Shown: positions 25,545-35,339, numbered from the stretch's first letter. The stretch is DNA of 64,000 nucleotides from JBDKVA01 sp039679375 (GCA_039679375.1 JBDKVA010000131.1:62001-126000), one strand, 5' to 3'. Notes: generated from the sequence alone by a model not told the origin. Numbers and translations: made by a program.

Positions 25545-26219
25545 CTATTCACCGGCCATCTGTGTTTTCACAAGCTGAAACTGGTCCCTTGCCGCTTCGA
25601 TCAACGTCGGCTTTTTTCTGGCCTCCGGTGAACTGATCAGCCTGCTCAGCCATTTTGTGGCTTCATCATAGTTGCCGGCCCTGCGGCTGAGTTCTCCTAT
25701 AATATACATGCAAGTACTCTCATCAAGCTTGTCCGCCGGGAAACGTTCATTTTCATATGTATCCTGATAAGCTTTCAGGGCAAATTTGACAAAATCATGT
25801 TCTCTCGCGTCTTCCTTTATTCTATAAAGCCATGCTATACGCATGCAGACCTTTGCTATTTCACTGGCTTTTGAGCTTCGCAGCTGATAATTGTATAAAA
25901 CCAGCTTGAAAGCTTCAATTGCTGTGTCAACGTTTCTCTCTCCCTCCAGGCTCCTTTTACTCCACTTTGGCGCTAATTCTTTTTTTAGTATATCAGCTTC
26001 TCTTGATGGAATTTCTTCAAATTTATCTGATAGAGACGCATAACCGCAATTTTCACAAACCCACGCATCATAGAACATCGGGTTGATATCCTTATAATGA
26101 ATACAAAAGTCGGTATCGCGTCTTTCGACCTTGCAGGCTTTCATTTTTACCTTTGTTACCTTAAACTTTTTTGAGCATACCGGGCAAATTAATTCTTTGC
26201 TGTACAGATTCTCGTTCAT
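25545..26219 (-). CDS. DUF2225 zinc-ribbon/TPR-like protein
   Basis: About 224 aa. N-terminal zinc-ribbon pairs CPVCSKKF and CENCGYAS flank the DUF2225 core (RDTDFCIHYKDINPMFYDAW). The C-terminal half is helical and repeat-like (KVCMRIAWLYRIK, YIIGELSRRAGNYDEA). Start at ATG 26219 with GGAGG 6 bases before it; an ATG 12 bases earlier overlaps that site. No known function. It precedes the AIR-like gene by 26 bp, so the two are probably co-transcribed. Confidence 0.78.
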   Translation of the reverse strand: MNENLYSKELICPVCSKKFKVTKVKMKACKVERRDTDFCIHYKDINPMFYDAWVCENCGYASLSDKFEEIPSREADILKKELAPKWSKRSLEGERNVDTAIEAFKLVLYNYQLRSSKASEIAKVCMRIAWLYRIKEDAREHDFVKFALKAYQDTYENERFPADKLDESTCMYIIGELSRRAGNYDEATKWLSRLISSPEARKKPTLIEAARDQFQLVKTQMAGE

Positions 26220-26270
26220 TCGGACCTCCATGCTTCAAAACCAAGTAGTTATTGCGTCACATTCCCGCGC

Positions 26271-27638
26271 TTAGTATACATCAAACAGAAAATCGCTGAC
26301 GCGAACTTTTCCTCTTACAGGTTTGTAATAATCCTCAGTAAGTTGTTCTTTCCATAACAGAGTACCATTTTTATATATTTCCCTATAAAGTATGACTCTC
26401 ACACCTTTTATTGCCTTTCGTTCAACGATCCTCTCCCCGTATTGCAGCGAATGATCCACTACCACTTCATCCGGTTCCGGAGGATATACTGCAATCGTCT
26501 CCGTCTTAAGCTTAAAAGTCCTGTCATCCACATCTTTTCTGCCGAGAATGCGGATATTCAATGTCCTTCCGTTTACATCCGTCTGCAGGCAAATAGGGTA
26601 ATCAAGGCTGTTAATGAACCTGAAATCAATGGAATCCTCGTTAATTGTTGCATCCCGTCCCGGGCTGATATAGGTAAGCGGTATTGAATGGTGCGTCCGG
26701 TCAGTTACCTTAAGCCCTGCCAGCAATACCGCATTGTACAATGTGGAGGAGACCTGGCAGACGCCGCCTCCCGTTCCGGAAACAAGCTCGTTTTTCAATA
26801 TAATAGGGGCTTCTTTGTATCCATTTTCAAGTGTCCTTGGACCCAATGCCTGATTCATCGAAAACTCTTCGCCAGGCAGCAATATTCTGTTGTCAATCCT
26901 GCTGCAGGCCAACCGTATATTATCGCTTCGGTTCACGTCACCCGTACTGAATTCGGTACTGAAATGCGAAATAACACGATCGATCTCTTTTATCTCCTCA
27001 TACACAATATGAGGTTTTTGCTCATCCACCAGCAGCCCGATCTTTCCAAATTCTCTCTTCCTTAAATGATTTTCTATCAATTCCGTATTTCTGTCAATAT
27101 CCAGCGATCTTCCTATATTCTCATGCTTAAATTCTGTAGCTCCCTTTATATAAGCCATTTCGGCATTTTTCGCTATCGTATCGCATTCACTTTTTATTTT
27201 TTTTATAAAGGACTGGAGTTTAACCCGGTCGTAATCCACCCCCACATTTATCCGTATGCCCTTGAAGGATAGGAGCAATGAATTGTATACCTTACTGAAT
27301 ATACTGCCTGTCCGCCCTATTAAATAAGCTTGCTCGACAGCATCATCGATCAGATACTTATAATTTATTTCTGTAAGCTTTAAAACCCACTGCCGGTCGC
27401 CATAGGTCAGCGTGAAATCCTCAGAAGGGTATTTACTGCTGATACTTTGAGCAACCAGATCTTTGGCTTCCGTCCTGGACAACCAGGAAATATCGGTCTG
27501 TTCAATGAGGATACCTTTTCTCAGCGTATCCCCGGTATATATGTATGCAAGCACGAGCAAAGCCACAGATAGCACGATTACTGTAATTGCACCGCCATAA
27601 ACGATTTTTATCCAGCTTTTGTTTTTTATATCCGGCAT
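26271..27638 (-). CDS. VanW family membrane-anchored protein
   Basis: About 455 aa. One N-terminal membrane helix (residues 12-35), then a region resembling the PG_binding_4 domains of L,D-transpeptidases (about 80-200), then the VanW domain: FSMNQALGPRTLENGY, GGGVCQVSSTLYNAVL and RTHHSIPLTYISPGRDATI. The end (ERIVERKAIKGVRVILYREI) resembles a G5-type stretch. Probably an extracytoplasmic wall-associated protein; VanW chemistry is unknown. ATG 27638 has GGGAG 9 bases upstream. Confidence 0.82.
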   Translation of the reverse strand: MPDIKNKSWIKIVYGGAITVIVLSVALLVLAYIYTGDTLRKGILIEQTDISWLSRTEAKDLVAQSISSKYPSEDFTLTYGDRQWVLKLTEINYKYLIDDAVEQAYLIGRTGSIFSKVYNSLLLSFKGIRINVGVDYDRVKLQSFIKKIKSECDTIAKNAEMAYIKGATEFKHENIGRSLDIDRNTELIENHLRKREFGKIGLLVDEQKPHIVYEEIKEIDRVISHFSTEFSTGDVNRSDNIRLACSRIDNRILLPGEEFSMNQALGPRTLENGYKEAPIILKNELVSGTGGGVCQVSSTLYNAVLLAGLKVTDRTHHSIPLTYISPGRDATINEDSIDFRFINSLDYPICLQTDVNGRTLNIRILGRKDVDDRTFKLKTETIAVYPPEPDEVVVDHSLQYGERIVERKAIKGVRVILYREIYKNGTLLWKEQLTEDYYKPVRGKVRVSDFLFDVY

Positions 27639-27700
27639 TAATAACAACTCCCGCTACTATTATATTGTTATCAAATGCACTTATATAACATGCATGGAAA

Positions 27701-28936
27701 TTATTCGGTTATGTTAATTATCTCCGTTTCATTCATGGCTTTTTCAATCAAAGGCTCAAGCTGCAATCCCTCCTCGATTTTTTCAATCTCCGCCAGCCTG
27801 GGTTTTGTTTTGGGATGCTTTGCCACAAACACCGTACAACAATCTTCATAAGGTAATATGGAGGTTTCAAAGGTATCGATCCTTCTTGCTATTTCAATGA
27901 CCTCGTTTTTATCCATACCGATCAGTGGCCTGAACACCGGTATTTCAACTGCTGCATTTGTTGCGGCCAGCCCCTGGACCGTCTGACTCGCTACCTGGCC
28001 AAGGCTCTCCCCTGTCAGCAACGCCTGTGCGCCATTTTTGACTGCGATCCCTTCAGCGATCATCATCATAGCCCTTCTCATCAGAATGGTAAGCTGGTCT
28101 TCAGGACATTTACTGTTTATTTCCAGCTGTATATCGGTAAATGGGACGATATGGAGTTTTATGCGGTAACAATAGCGTGAGAGGATCTTCGCAAGGGAAA
28201 TGACCTTTTCCTTCGCACGTTCACTTGTATAAGGATAGCTGTAAAAGTGGACCGCTTCTATTTCCATGCCCCTTTTTGCCATCATCCAGCCTGCTACGGG
28301 GCTGTCGATCCCACCTGAGAGCAGCAGCAGGCCTTTGCCGTTCGTGCCTATCGGCAGTCCGCCATGGGACGGAATAATGTCACAATAAATATATGTGCTT
28401 TCACGTACTTCCACATATAATACGAAATCCGGATTATGAACGTCCACCTTTAACTCATTGATGTTTTCAAGCAGATAACCTCCAAGTTCCGCGCAAATCT
28501 CGGGAGATTGCATGGGAAAGCTCTTATCTCCCCTTTTTGCTTCAACTTTGAAACCGATGCAATCCCCGCCGCGTATTATTTCACCTGATGCGGATACTTC
28601 CCTTTTACGGGAGGCAGACTGAATAAGCTTGTCTACACGCTTTTCTGCAAGCTCAAGAGAGTATTTTTTTATCTCTTCAAAGTCAGAAGGTATCTTTAAT
28701 GCGATACTAAGCGATACGATTCCGAAAACCCTGACAAGCCGGTTTATTGCTTCGTCATAATCATAGCTCCCATCAAGCGGCTCTATGTAAATTCTGGCCT
28801 GGGACCTCCTAATTTCCGTTTTGCCCAGACCATACAGGGATTTTTTTATATTGCCCATCAGTTTATCTTCGAATACCGGCCTGTTCAAGCCCTTTAAAAC
28901 GATTTCTCCATACCGTACAAGAATAACTTTATTCAT
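27701..28936 (-). CDS. thiI: tRNA 4-thiouridine synthetase ThiI (no rhodanese domain)
   Basis: Makes s4U8 in tRNA and, in many bacteria, supplies sulfur for thiamine. N-terminal ferredoxin-like domain (VRYGEIVLKGLNR), THUMP domain (about 60-165) and PP-loop domain with LLLSGGIDSPVAGWMMA and the conserved TGESLGQVASQT. 411 aa: the C-terminal rhodanese domain of E. coli ThiI is absent, the Gram-positive form. It overlaps the upstream cysteine desulfurase by 4 bp (ATGA), so the pair is coupled. Confidence 0.95.
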   Translation of the reverse strand: MNKVILVRYGEIVLKGLNRPVFEDKLMGNIKKSLYGLGKTEIRRSQARIYIEPLDGSYDYDEAINRLVRVFGIVSLSIALKIPSDFEEIKKYSLELAEKRVDKLIQSASRKREVSASGEIIRGGDCIGFKVEAKRGDKSFPMQSPEICAELGGYLLENINELKVDVHNPDFVLYVEVRESTYIYCDIIPSHGGLPIGTNGKGLLLLSGGIDSPVAGWMMAKRGMEIEAVHFYSYPYTSERAKEKVISLAKILSRYCYRIKLHIVPFTDIQLEINSKCPEDQLTILMRRAMMMIAEGIAVKNGAQALLTGESLGQVASQTVQGLAATNAAVEIPVFRPLIGMDKNEVIEIARRIDTFETSILPYEDCCTVFVAKHPKTKPRLAEIEKIEEGLQLEPLIEKAMNETEIINITE

Positions 28937-30108
28937 TGCTGCCTCCTCATTTTTTGTTTCCTGTTTATTTCGATGACCGGGATGATTTCCTTAAGCGCCT
29001 TAACAGTGATTTCAACCTCTTCCATCGTATTGAAGGCTGAAAAGCTGAAACGGACCGCACCGTCAATCAATGTCGGCGGGACGCACATGGCTGAGAGCAC
29101 ATGGCTTTTTGTATTTTTATGTGAAGAACAGGCTGAACCGGTTGAAACATATATGCCCTTTTGCTCAAGGTGGTGCAATAGCACTTCGGAGCGGACATTC
29201 TCAAAAGCGATATTTAATATATAAGGAGAGGAATCGGCTGGCGAAAGGATGCGATGTGCAATATCCGAACTATTCAGCTTTTTTATAAAATCTTTTTTCA
29301 AGGCTCCTGCTGTTTCCATATTCTGATCCAGCCTCGCAAATATGAGCCTTGAGGCAAGCCCAAATCCTGCAATTCCCGGCACATTCTCAGTTCCCGATCG
29401 AAGCAGGGTTTCCTGCCCTCCGCCGAAAAGCAGTGGTTTTAGCTTCACTTTTTTAGAAGCATACAAAGCGCCGACCCCCTTGGGACCGTGAATTTTATGG
29501 GAACTAATAGATAGCAGGTCAATTCCGGCTTTGGACGGAATTATAGTGATTTTGCCATAAGCCTGTACCGCGTCAACATGAAATGCTGCGAGTGGATTGA
29601 TGTTGTTTCTGATTTTTGAAATTTCATCAAGATGCTGTATCGAACCCGTTTCATTATTTACAGCCATTATACTGATAAGGGCTGTATCCTGCCTCAGCTT
29701 TTCCTTTAATTCCTCAAGATTCAGCATGCATTCTCCGTCTACATCTATATAATCTACTGTGCAGCCTTGCCCTTCGAGGTGGCGGAATACCTCCAGTACG
29801 GATGGATGCTCTATTTTAGAAGTGATGATATGCTTTCCCTTTCTCGGATTTGCATCGAGATAGCCTCTAATGGCAAGATTGTTTGATTCTGTACCACCCG
29901 AGGTGAAGTATATTTCTTTCGTTTCAGCCCCCAATGAAGCTGCAATTGCTTCCCTGGAGTCCTTTACCGCTTTCTCCGCCTCGATCCCTTTTCTGTGGAG
30001 CGATGATGGATTGCCAAATGTTATTGCGGCTACATCAGCCATAAGCTTTGTGACTTCGTCATACTGTCTGGTAGTAGCACTGTTATCAAAGTAAATTTCC
30101 TGTTGCAT
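28933..30108 (-). CDS. Cysteine desulfurase paired with ThiI (NifZ-like)
   Basis: PLP cysteine desulfurase delivering persulfide to ThiI. PLP Lys in SISSHKIHGPKG; active Cys in STGSACSSHKNTKSHVL. The N-terminus IYFDNSATTRQYDEV is typical. ATG 30108 has GAGGT 6 bases before it; the TTG at 30114 is too close. In Bacillus subtilis the rhodanese-less ThiI uses a dedicated adjacent desulfurase, and the same arrangement is seen here. Only distantly similar to the isc-operon nifS. Confidence 0.88.
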   Translation of the reverse strand: MQQEIYFDNSATTRQYDEVTKLMADVAAITFGNPSSLHRKGIEAEKAVKDSREAIAASLGAETKEIYFTSGGTESNNLAIRGYLDANPRKGKHIITSKIEHPSVLEVFRHLEGQGCTVDYIDVDGECMLNLEELKEKLRQDTALISIMAVNNETGSIQHLDEISKIRNNINPLAAFHVDAVQAYGKITIIPSKAGIDLLSISSHKIHGPKGVGALYASKKVKLKPLLFGGGQETLLRSGTENVPGIAGFGLASRLIFARLDQNMETAGALKKDFIKKLNSSDIAHRILSPADSSPYILNIAFENVRSEVLLHHLEQKGIYVSTGSACSSHKNTKSHVLSAMCVPPTLIDGAVRFSFSAFNTMEEVEITVKALKEIIPVIEINRKQKMRRQQ

Positions 30109-30350
30109 TTTCAAACCTCATTTAAAATATCTTGTCATCCGTATTGGACATGTCTTTATTTAAGCTTTACCTATTATACCACAATAGATCGTTTATCAAA
30201 ACACAACTTGATATATTGCCGTTGTTCACAATATTATGTTAAACTATTGTTATGGCGAAAAAAGCACAAGTTTGTCATAAATTATACTTTGGATTTATAA
30301 AAAACATTTGCTTGAGTTAACAAGCTGTGAAAAATGGAAGGATGAGAAAA

Positions 30351-32123
30351 TTGACCCGTTACATAAAAGCACTCTGTATAATGATCCTGATTATTTATAT
30401 AATTTCATTTCAACCCCTGGCTTTTGCAGAAAATACCGCATCGTCCGATATTCCCTTCACAGACGTACCAAAAACAAGCTATGCGTTCAGCGCGATAAAT
30501 GAACTCAGACAGTTGGGAATCACGAATGGCATCGGAAATAATTTGTTTGGTTACGGTCAAACTGTTACAAGAGGAGAGTTCGTCACATTCCTCGTCCGGT
30601 TGATGGGCTGGGAGCAAATCACTCCTGTTAGCGGTTCATTTTCCGATAACCGGGATACCTTAAAATTTTTCTATAGTTCTGTGGAAACGGCATTGGCAAA
30701 AGGCGTTATTTCAAAAGAACCCGGGAACTTCAGGCCGCTGGATGCTATTACGCGGGAGGAAGCTGCAATTATGCTTGTAAATTGCCTGGGTTACGGCACA
30801 CTGGCCGGGCAGTTGGACTATTTTAGTAAACCCTTCCCTGATGTGGAAAATCATATCGGCTATATTACTATAGCCAGAGATCTGGGAATTTTCAACGGTA
30901 CATCCATAGGCTTTGAACCGGATGGCAGCGCGCTCCGCGAACAGGTGGCCGCCATTCTGGTCAGAATGTCAAATGCATTAAAGAGGCCTGTGAAGGACCT
31001 GAATGCCTTCTACGCAATCAGCTCCTCCTCTCAACAGGACAAAATAGCCGACCTTTCTTCCATATGCTTTGGATGGAGCAGCCTTTCATATGATGAAAAG
31101 AGCGGAAATATCGTTGTCAACAATTCCAGATCTGACCTCGGTTATAACGATTATTACCTTCCTGCCGGTTTTACACAAAGGCTGGCATCCGCAAAGCAGG
31201 CCGGCATTCCGGCGCTGCTTATGCTGTATTCCACACAGAACTTTAAAATGAAAAATCCTGATACGGACCTTACAACCGGTATTCCGGAATATGTTCTGGC
31301 TCATCCGGAGGTATACCGAAAGCTCATCAACGATATAATATTAAGTATCAATAACACAACGCTTGGAAGTGAAACCGGTTCATTCGACGGAGTTGTTATT
31401 GACATGGAAGGATTGAAGGGTGCTGATCTTAAGCAAAGCTTCAATGATTTTCTGAAGGAACTCAAAACGGCACTGGATAAGGAAAATAAAAAGCTCTACG
31501 TTGCCGTGCATCCGCTGATCCATCCCAAAAGAAGCGCTGTGTGCATGGATGGCTACGATTACAGGACAATTGGATCATTGGCTGATAAGGTAATCCTGAT
31601 GGCTCATGATTATGATGCTAAAAAGCTGACTCAGGCAGATATGGACAGAGGGTTCGATATAACGCCTCTTACACCTCTTGAGGATGTATATTATGCGTTG
31701 CAGACTATTACCGATAAGACGGATGGTGTTTTGGACAAAACAAAAATCATGCTCCAACTGTCTTTCGATTGGACGGTCTGGCATGAAAAAGATGGCAAGA
31801 TTCTAAATTCCGTTCACGACAGCTTCAGTATGGAAAACTTCATCAAGCTGCTTGAAAGTGACACGCCTTTATCCTTTAATTATTCGGAAGAATATGCAAA
31901 TCCCTACATAAAATATACTGACCCGAAATCCGGTGTTGAAAATACGGTCTGGTATGAAAATACTTCGAGTATTTTGGAGAAAATAAAACTGGCAAGGCTT
32001 TTTGGCATACAGGGCATATCCCTGTGGCGCCTTGGACAGATACCCGATTATCAGCCGGCCGACAAAGACGTGCACGAAATGGATATTTGGCAAAGCGTAT
32101 TGAATGAAATGGAGAAAAGGTAA
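30351..32123 (+). CDS. S-layer homology protein with GH18-type catalytic domain
   Basis: Secreted, wall-attached protein. Signal peptide (RYIKALCIMILIIYIISF, cleavage near AFA-EN), three SLH modules (FTDVPKTSYAFSAINELRQ; FSDNRDTLKFFYSSVE; FPDVENHIGYITIARDLGI) over about residues 35-220, then a GH18 fold. The catalytic motif is FDGVVIDMEGL, with the general-acid Glu, followed by VILMAHDYDA. It may cut chitin-like or peptidoglycan glycans, or be a spore/cell wall factor. GGAAGG fits best with a TTG start at 30351; ATG 30342 and GTG 30327 are alternatives lacking spacing or a site. Confidence 0.82.
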   Translation: MTRYIKALCIMILIIYIISFQPLAFAENTASSDIPFTDVPKTSYAFSAINELRQLGITNGIGNNLFGYGQTVTRGEFVTFLVRLMGWEQITPVSGSFSDNRDTLKFFYSSVETALAKGVISKEPGNFRPLDAITREEAAIMLVNCLGYGTLAGQLDYFSKPFPDVENHIGYITIARDLGIFNGTSIGFEPDGSALREQVAAILVRMSNALKRPVKDLNAFYAISSSSQQDKIADLSSICFGWSSLSYDEKSGNIVVNNSRSDLGYNDYYLPAGFTQRLASAKQAGIPALLMLYSTQNFKMKNPDTDLTTGIPEYVLAHPEVYRKLINDIILSINNTTLGSETGSFDGVVIDMEGLKGADLKQSFNDFLKELKTALDKENKKLYVAVHPLIHPKRSAVCMDGYDYRTIGSLADKVILMAHDYDAKKLTQADMDRGFDITPLTPLEDVYYALQTITDKTDGVLDKTKIMLQLSFDWTVWHEKDGKILNSVHDSFSMENFIKLLESDTPLSFNYSEEYANPYIKYTDPKSGVENTVWYENTSSILEKIKLARLFGIQGISLWRLGQIPDYQPADKDVHEMDIWQSVLNEMEKR

Positions 32124-32125
32124 GC

Positions 32126-34096
32126 TTGAACAGTATCATAGCAATGGAATGGATTGAAGATAAGTTTAAAAATAAGATCCCGGCATACGGTACGATCGCC
32201 GTTGCAGCTTTGATTTCCTACTGCAACAGTTTTTCAGTCCCTTTTTTGCTGGATGATTTCGGATCGATATCAAATAACTATGCCATACAAAAACTGTTTG
32301 ATTTCGCGGCACTATGGAAGTTTTATGCCAACAGGATCGTTCTTTATTTTACCCTTTCCATAAATTATGCCATACATGATAACGGCGTGGAAGGCTATCA
32401 TATAACCAATCTGATGATACATATCCTAAACGGGATACTGTTTTATATGATATTGAAAAGGATGCTCACACTACCCTATTTCAAAGGCAAGCTCATATCG
32501 CAATACAGTACGTCGGTTTCGGTGATTTCTGCGGTACTCTTTGTCTGCCATCCGATCCAGGTGAATGCGGTGACCTATATTGTGCAGCGGACAGCTTCAC
32601 TGGCAGCAACCTTTTACATGCTGGCCATCCTTTTTTTTATCAATTACAGGATGAGCGGTAAATTATACCGGTACCTTCTTACATTTCTATTTACCGTACT
32701 GGCGATGTTTACAAAAGAAAACACCATAACCATACCTTTTATGCTCCTCTTGATCGAATTCATGTTCTTTCTGAAGGATGGTAAAACCTCGTGGATTAAA
32801 AGGATATTGATCTTCCTTCCTCTTTTTGCTACCGTATCTCTGATACCGGCCACGAATCTGCTACTGAAAGGCTACAGCCAGAGCGACCCCAACGTTAGCT
32901 TCAAAGCAAGTACATCAATGGACCGGTTTCAATATTTCTATACGCAGTTGAACGTAATCATTCTTTATATCAGGCTGATGTTCCTTCCGGTCAATCAGAA
33001 TTTTGACTATAGTAACGATTACCCTGTTTCAACGAGCATCTGGGAGAATTATTCCTATGTTTCACTTATCATACTGGTACTGATTGGGTTATTCTCTATT
33101 TACACAATAAAAAGAAATCGTATTGTATCATTTGGTATATTATGGTTTTTTATAGGACTTGCAGTTGAATCCAGCTTCATATCCATCAAGGATGTGTATT
33201 TTGAGCACCGACTCTACTTTCCGGCCGCGGGCTTTATCATGTTTCTTATCGGTATGATTTTTTACGAGAAAAGGCAAAAAAGCATTAAAACATCAAAAGA
33301 TACGGAAGCGGTGCCAGCTTTAGCGTTAAACGAAATTCTACAGGAAATACCCGAGTGGCAAGACGTAATTCTACATGATAAGACCGGGCATCAAATTGAC
33401 GCTCTGCCAGAAATATCCGATGATCAAGTAAAAAAAATACTTAGCTTTCATAATCCTATAAAAAGAAGCTATCTTGTCCATACACCCATACAGGCTTTAT
33501 TGATTATCGCAATACTTCTCATACCACTATATACCGGACTTACGCTCCGAAGAAATTATATTTACAGTGACAGCATACGGCTATGGAGTGATGTCGTTAA
33601 GAAGGCGCCGGGCAGTGACCGGGCTCACAGCGTCCTGGCTACAGGTTATTTGAATGCATATGATGACAAAGAAAAAAATATTGAGTATCTCGATGTTGCA
33701 GAACAGGAATTCAAAAAGGCAATTGAAATCTATTATTACAACAGCACTGCTCACTGCAACCTGTCAAAGGTATACCTGTTGAAGGAGGAATACCAGAAAT
33801 GTATTGATGAAGCCAGGAAAACCTTGAATATAAGTAATTCGGAATATGCACATTTCAACATGGGTTCAGCCTATAAAAAGCTTGGTAAAACTCAGGAAGC
33901 CCTGGATTCTTTTAAAGCCGGGTATGAATTCAACAAGCGCAGTACTTTTATATTAAAGGCGCTTGGTGACACTTACTTTGAAACGGGCAATTATGAGGAA
34001 GCAAAAAGGTATTACGAAGAGTACCTGGAAAATAATAAACGCTTTAACAGTAAGGATGTACAGGAAAAATTAAAACAAATCGAAGAAAAAACCTGA
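32126..34096 (+). CDS. Polytopic membrane TPR protein (GT-C/TMTC-like)
   Basis: 656 aa. About ten membrane helices in residues 15-370, with an early LLDDFGSISNNY acidic motif as in GT-C glycosyltransferases and TMTC proteins; one more helix near 455-475; then TPR repeats to the end (EYLDVAEQEFKKAIEIYYYN; YLLKEEYQKCIDEARKTL; GKTQEALDSFKAGYEF; GNYEEAKRYYEEYLENN). Likely lipid-linked sugar transfer to exported proteins or wall polymers. TTG start at 32126 with AAAGG upstream, 2 bp after the SLH-GH18 stop: the two genes are coupled. Confidence 0.75.
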   Translation: MNSIIAMEWIEDKFKNKIPAYGTIAVAALISYCNSFSVPFLLDDFGSISNNYAIQKLFDFAALWKFYANRIVLYFTLSINYAIHDNGVEGYHITNLMIHILNGILFYMILKRMLTLPYFKGKLISQYSTSVSVISAVLFVCHPIQVNAVTYIVQRTASLAATFYMLAILFFINYRMSGKLYRYLLTFLFTVLAMFTKENTITIPFMLLLIEFMFFLKDGKTSWIKRILIFLPLFATVSLIPATNLLLKGYSQSDPNVSFKASTSMDRFQYFYTQLNVIILYIRLMFLPVNQNFDYSNDYPVSTSIWENYSYVSLIILVLIGLFSIYTIKRNRIVSFGILWFFIGLAVESSFISIKDVYFEHRLYFPAAGFIMFLIGMIFYEKRQKSIKTSKDTEAVPALALNEILQEIPEWQDVILHDKTGHQIDALPEISDDQVKKILSFHNPIKRSYLVHTPIQALLIIAILLIPLYTGLTLRRNYIYSDSIRLWSDVVKKAPGSDRAHSVLATGYLNAYDDKEKNIEYLDVAEQEFKKAIEIYYYNSTAHCNLSKVYLLKEEYQKCIDEARKTLNISNSEYAHFNMGSAYKKLGKTQEALDSFKAGYEFNKRSTFILKALGDTYFETGNYEEAKRYYEEYLENNKRFNSKDVQEKLKQIEEKT

Positions 34097-34117
34097 TTCC
34101 CTTTTTTGCAGCAATGT

Positions 34118-34402
34118 TTAAAGCGGCATGATCAGAATATCGCCTTCATATATATCACAATCCGTCATATGATTGGCTTTTTCTATCTTATGAATATACT
34201 GGCGTATATCTCCGCCTGTGCCGTATTCCTTCGCCAGATCCCACAATGTATCTCCCTTTTCCACTGTTACAGTCATATATTCTTTGTCCGTATCTGCTCC
34301 GTTAACGTTCACAGCAAACAGGATGCAGGATAATGTGATCGTTACAAGCATGATAAAAGAATAAAAACGTTTTCGATTCTTTAAAACAAGCCTTCCGTTC
34401 AT
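34118..34402 (-). CDS. yneA: LysM protein, YneA-like SOS cell-division inhibitor
   Basis: 94 aa: short basic N-terminus, one membrane helix (FYSFIMLVTITLSCILFAV) and a C-terminal LysM domain (VTVEKGDTLWDLAKEYGTGG ... IYEGDILIMPL). GGGAGG precedes ATG 34402; the frame continues upstream to 34564 through the control region but has no start there worth using. Divergent from lexA with SOS boxes in between, as for B. subtilis yneA, which delays division during DNA damage. Similarity is by architecture and position. Confidence 0.8.
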   Translation of the reverse strand: MNGRLVLKNRKRFYSFIMLVTITLSCILFAVNVNGADTDKEYMTVTVEKGDTLWDLAKEYGTGGDIRQYIHKIEKANHMTDCDIYEGDILIMPL

Positions 34403-34419
34403 TACAGCAACCTCCCAAA

Positions 34420-34516
34420 GAACATTTGTTCTGATAATATTATAATCGAACATTTGTTCCCTTGTCAATATTATTTCGAACATTTGTTTGACTTTTTTTT
34501 GTACTTTTATTATAAT
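34420..34516. promoter_or_regulatory. Divergent SOS promoters with three LexA boxes
   Basis: LexA sites GAACATTTGTTC at 34420-34431 and 34448-34459, and GAACATTTGTTT at 34478-34489, spaced 28 and 30 bp, close to three helical turns. Plus-strand lexA promoter: TTGACT 34488-34493, 17-bp spacer, TATAAT 34511-34516; box 3 overlaps the -35. Minus-strand yneA promoter: TTGACA 34468-34463, 18-bp spacer, TATAAT 34444-34439; box 2 lies between its hexamers and box 1 just downstream. Confidence 0.92.
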
Positions 34517-34567
34517 GATAATGGAAATTGATATGAAGAATTCCGTTTTTATGAAGGGGTGCAATCA

Positions 34568-35215
34568 ATGAATAAAAAGCCTAACGATAAACAGCAGCAA
34601 ATTCTGGACTTTGTCAACAGAGAAGTGGAAGAGAAAGGTTATCCGCCATCTGTCCGCGAAATTTGCAGCGCTGTCGGTTTTAAGTCCACGTCTACCGTTC
34701 ATGGCTATCTGGAGAGGCTTGAAAAAAGCGGTCTGATTACAAAGGATCCTACAAAGCCAAGAGCTTTAAGGGTCGTTGGCAATAAAAAAACCTACCTAAC
34801 GGAGAATGGTACGGCAAAAGATTATTATTCAAGGCGTGAGCTTGTCGATGTGCCGATCGTCGGGAAGGTAACAGCCGGAATGCCTATCCTTGCGGTAGAA
34901 AACATTGAAGATACTTTTCCTCTTCCTGTTGATTTTGTTCAAAATTCGACTGCTTTCATGCTCAAGATTCAGGGAGACAGCATGATAGAAGCCGGTATCC
35001 TCGACAAGGATCTTGTTCTTGTAAAGCAGCAGTCAACAGCCATAAATGGAGATATCGTCGTGGCTCTGATCGGAGACGAAGCTACTGTAAAAACCTTTTA
35101 CAAAGAAAAGGGCTATGTCAGGCTTCAGCCACAAAATCAGTATATGGATCCCATTATTGTCCGTGAAAATCTTTCCATTCTCGGGAAAGTAATAGGTGTG
35201 TTCAGAAGGATGTAA
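34568..35215 (+). CDS. lexA: SOS repressor LexA
   Basis: Repressor of DNA-damage genes, self-cleaved with RecA. N-terminal helix-turn-helix ([20 protein letters not shown]), cleavage site Ala-Gly in [10 protein letters not shown], nucleophile Ser in [10 protein letters not shown] and Lys in [11 protein letters not shown]. 215 aa. AAGGGG sits 8-9 bases before ATG 34568; the earlier GTG at 34559 abuts it. Controls itself and the divergent yneA-like gene through the three boxes. Confidence 0.97.
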   Translation: MNKKPNDKQQQILDFVNREVEEKGYPPSVREICSAVGFKSTSTVHGYLERLEKSGLITKDPTKPRALRVVGNKKTYLTENGTAKDYYSRRELVDVPIVGKVTAGMPILAVENIEDTFPLPVDFVQNSTAFMLKIQGDSMIEAGILDKDLVLVKQQSTAINGDIVVALIGDEATVKTFYKEKGYVRLQPQNQYMDPIIVRENLSILGKVIGVFRRM

Positions 35216-35272
35216 TATTTTTGCTTTGTAATGTAATTTTCTATTGGATATTTTAAGTGTGCTAATGAACCA

Positions 35273-35330
35273 AAAAAGAACAGGATTGCCGGCGCATAGA
35301 GCAAATGAACGCAGCAATATTGTTCTTTTT
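35273..35330. terminator. Bidirectional terminator between lexA and hfq
   Basis: AAAAAGAACA (35273-35282) pairs with TGTTCTTTTT (35321-35330), extended by GATTG/CAAT, around a GC-containing loop. T-runs exist on both strands, so it can end lexA (plus) and the hfq operon (minus, after R1 copy B). Confidence 0.6.
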
Positions 35331-35339
35331 ATTGTCTAC

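Noticed and set aside
24770..25636. Long open frame (288 codons) on the plus strand.
   Set aside because: It is antisense to the AIR-synthase-like gene, has low-complexity Ser/Pro/Ile content and no domain or ribosome site.
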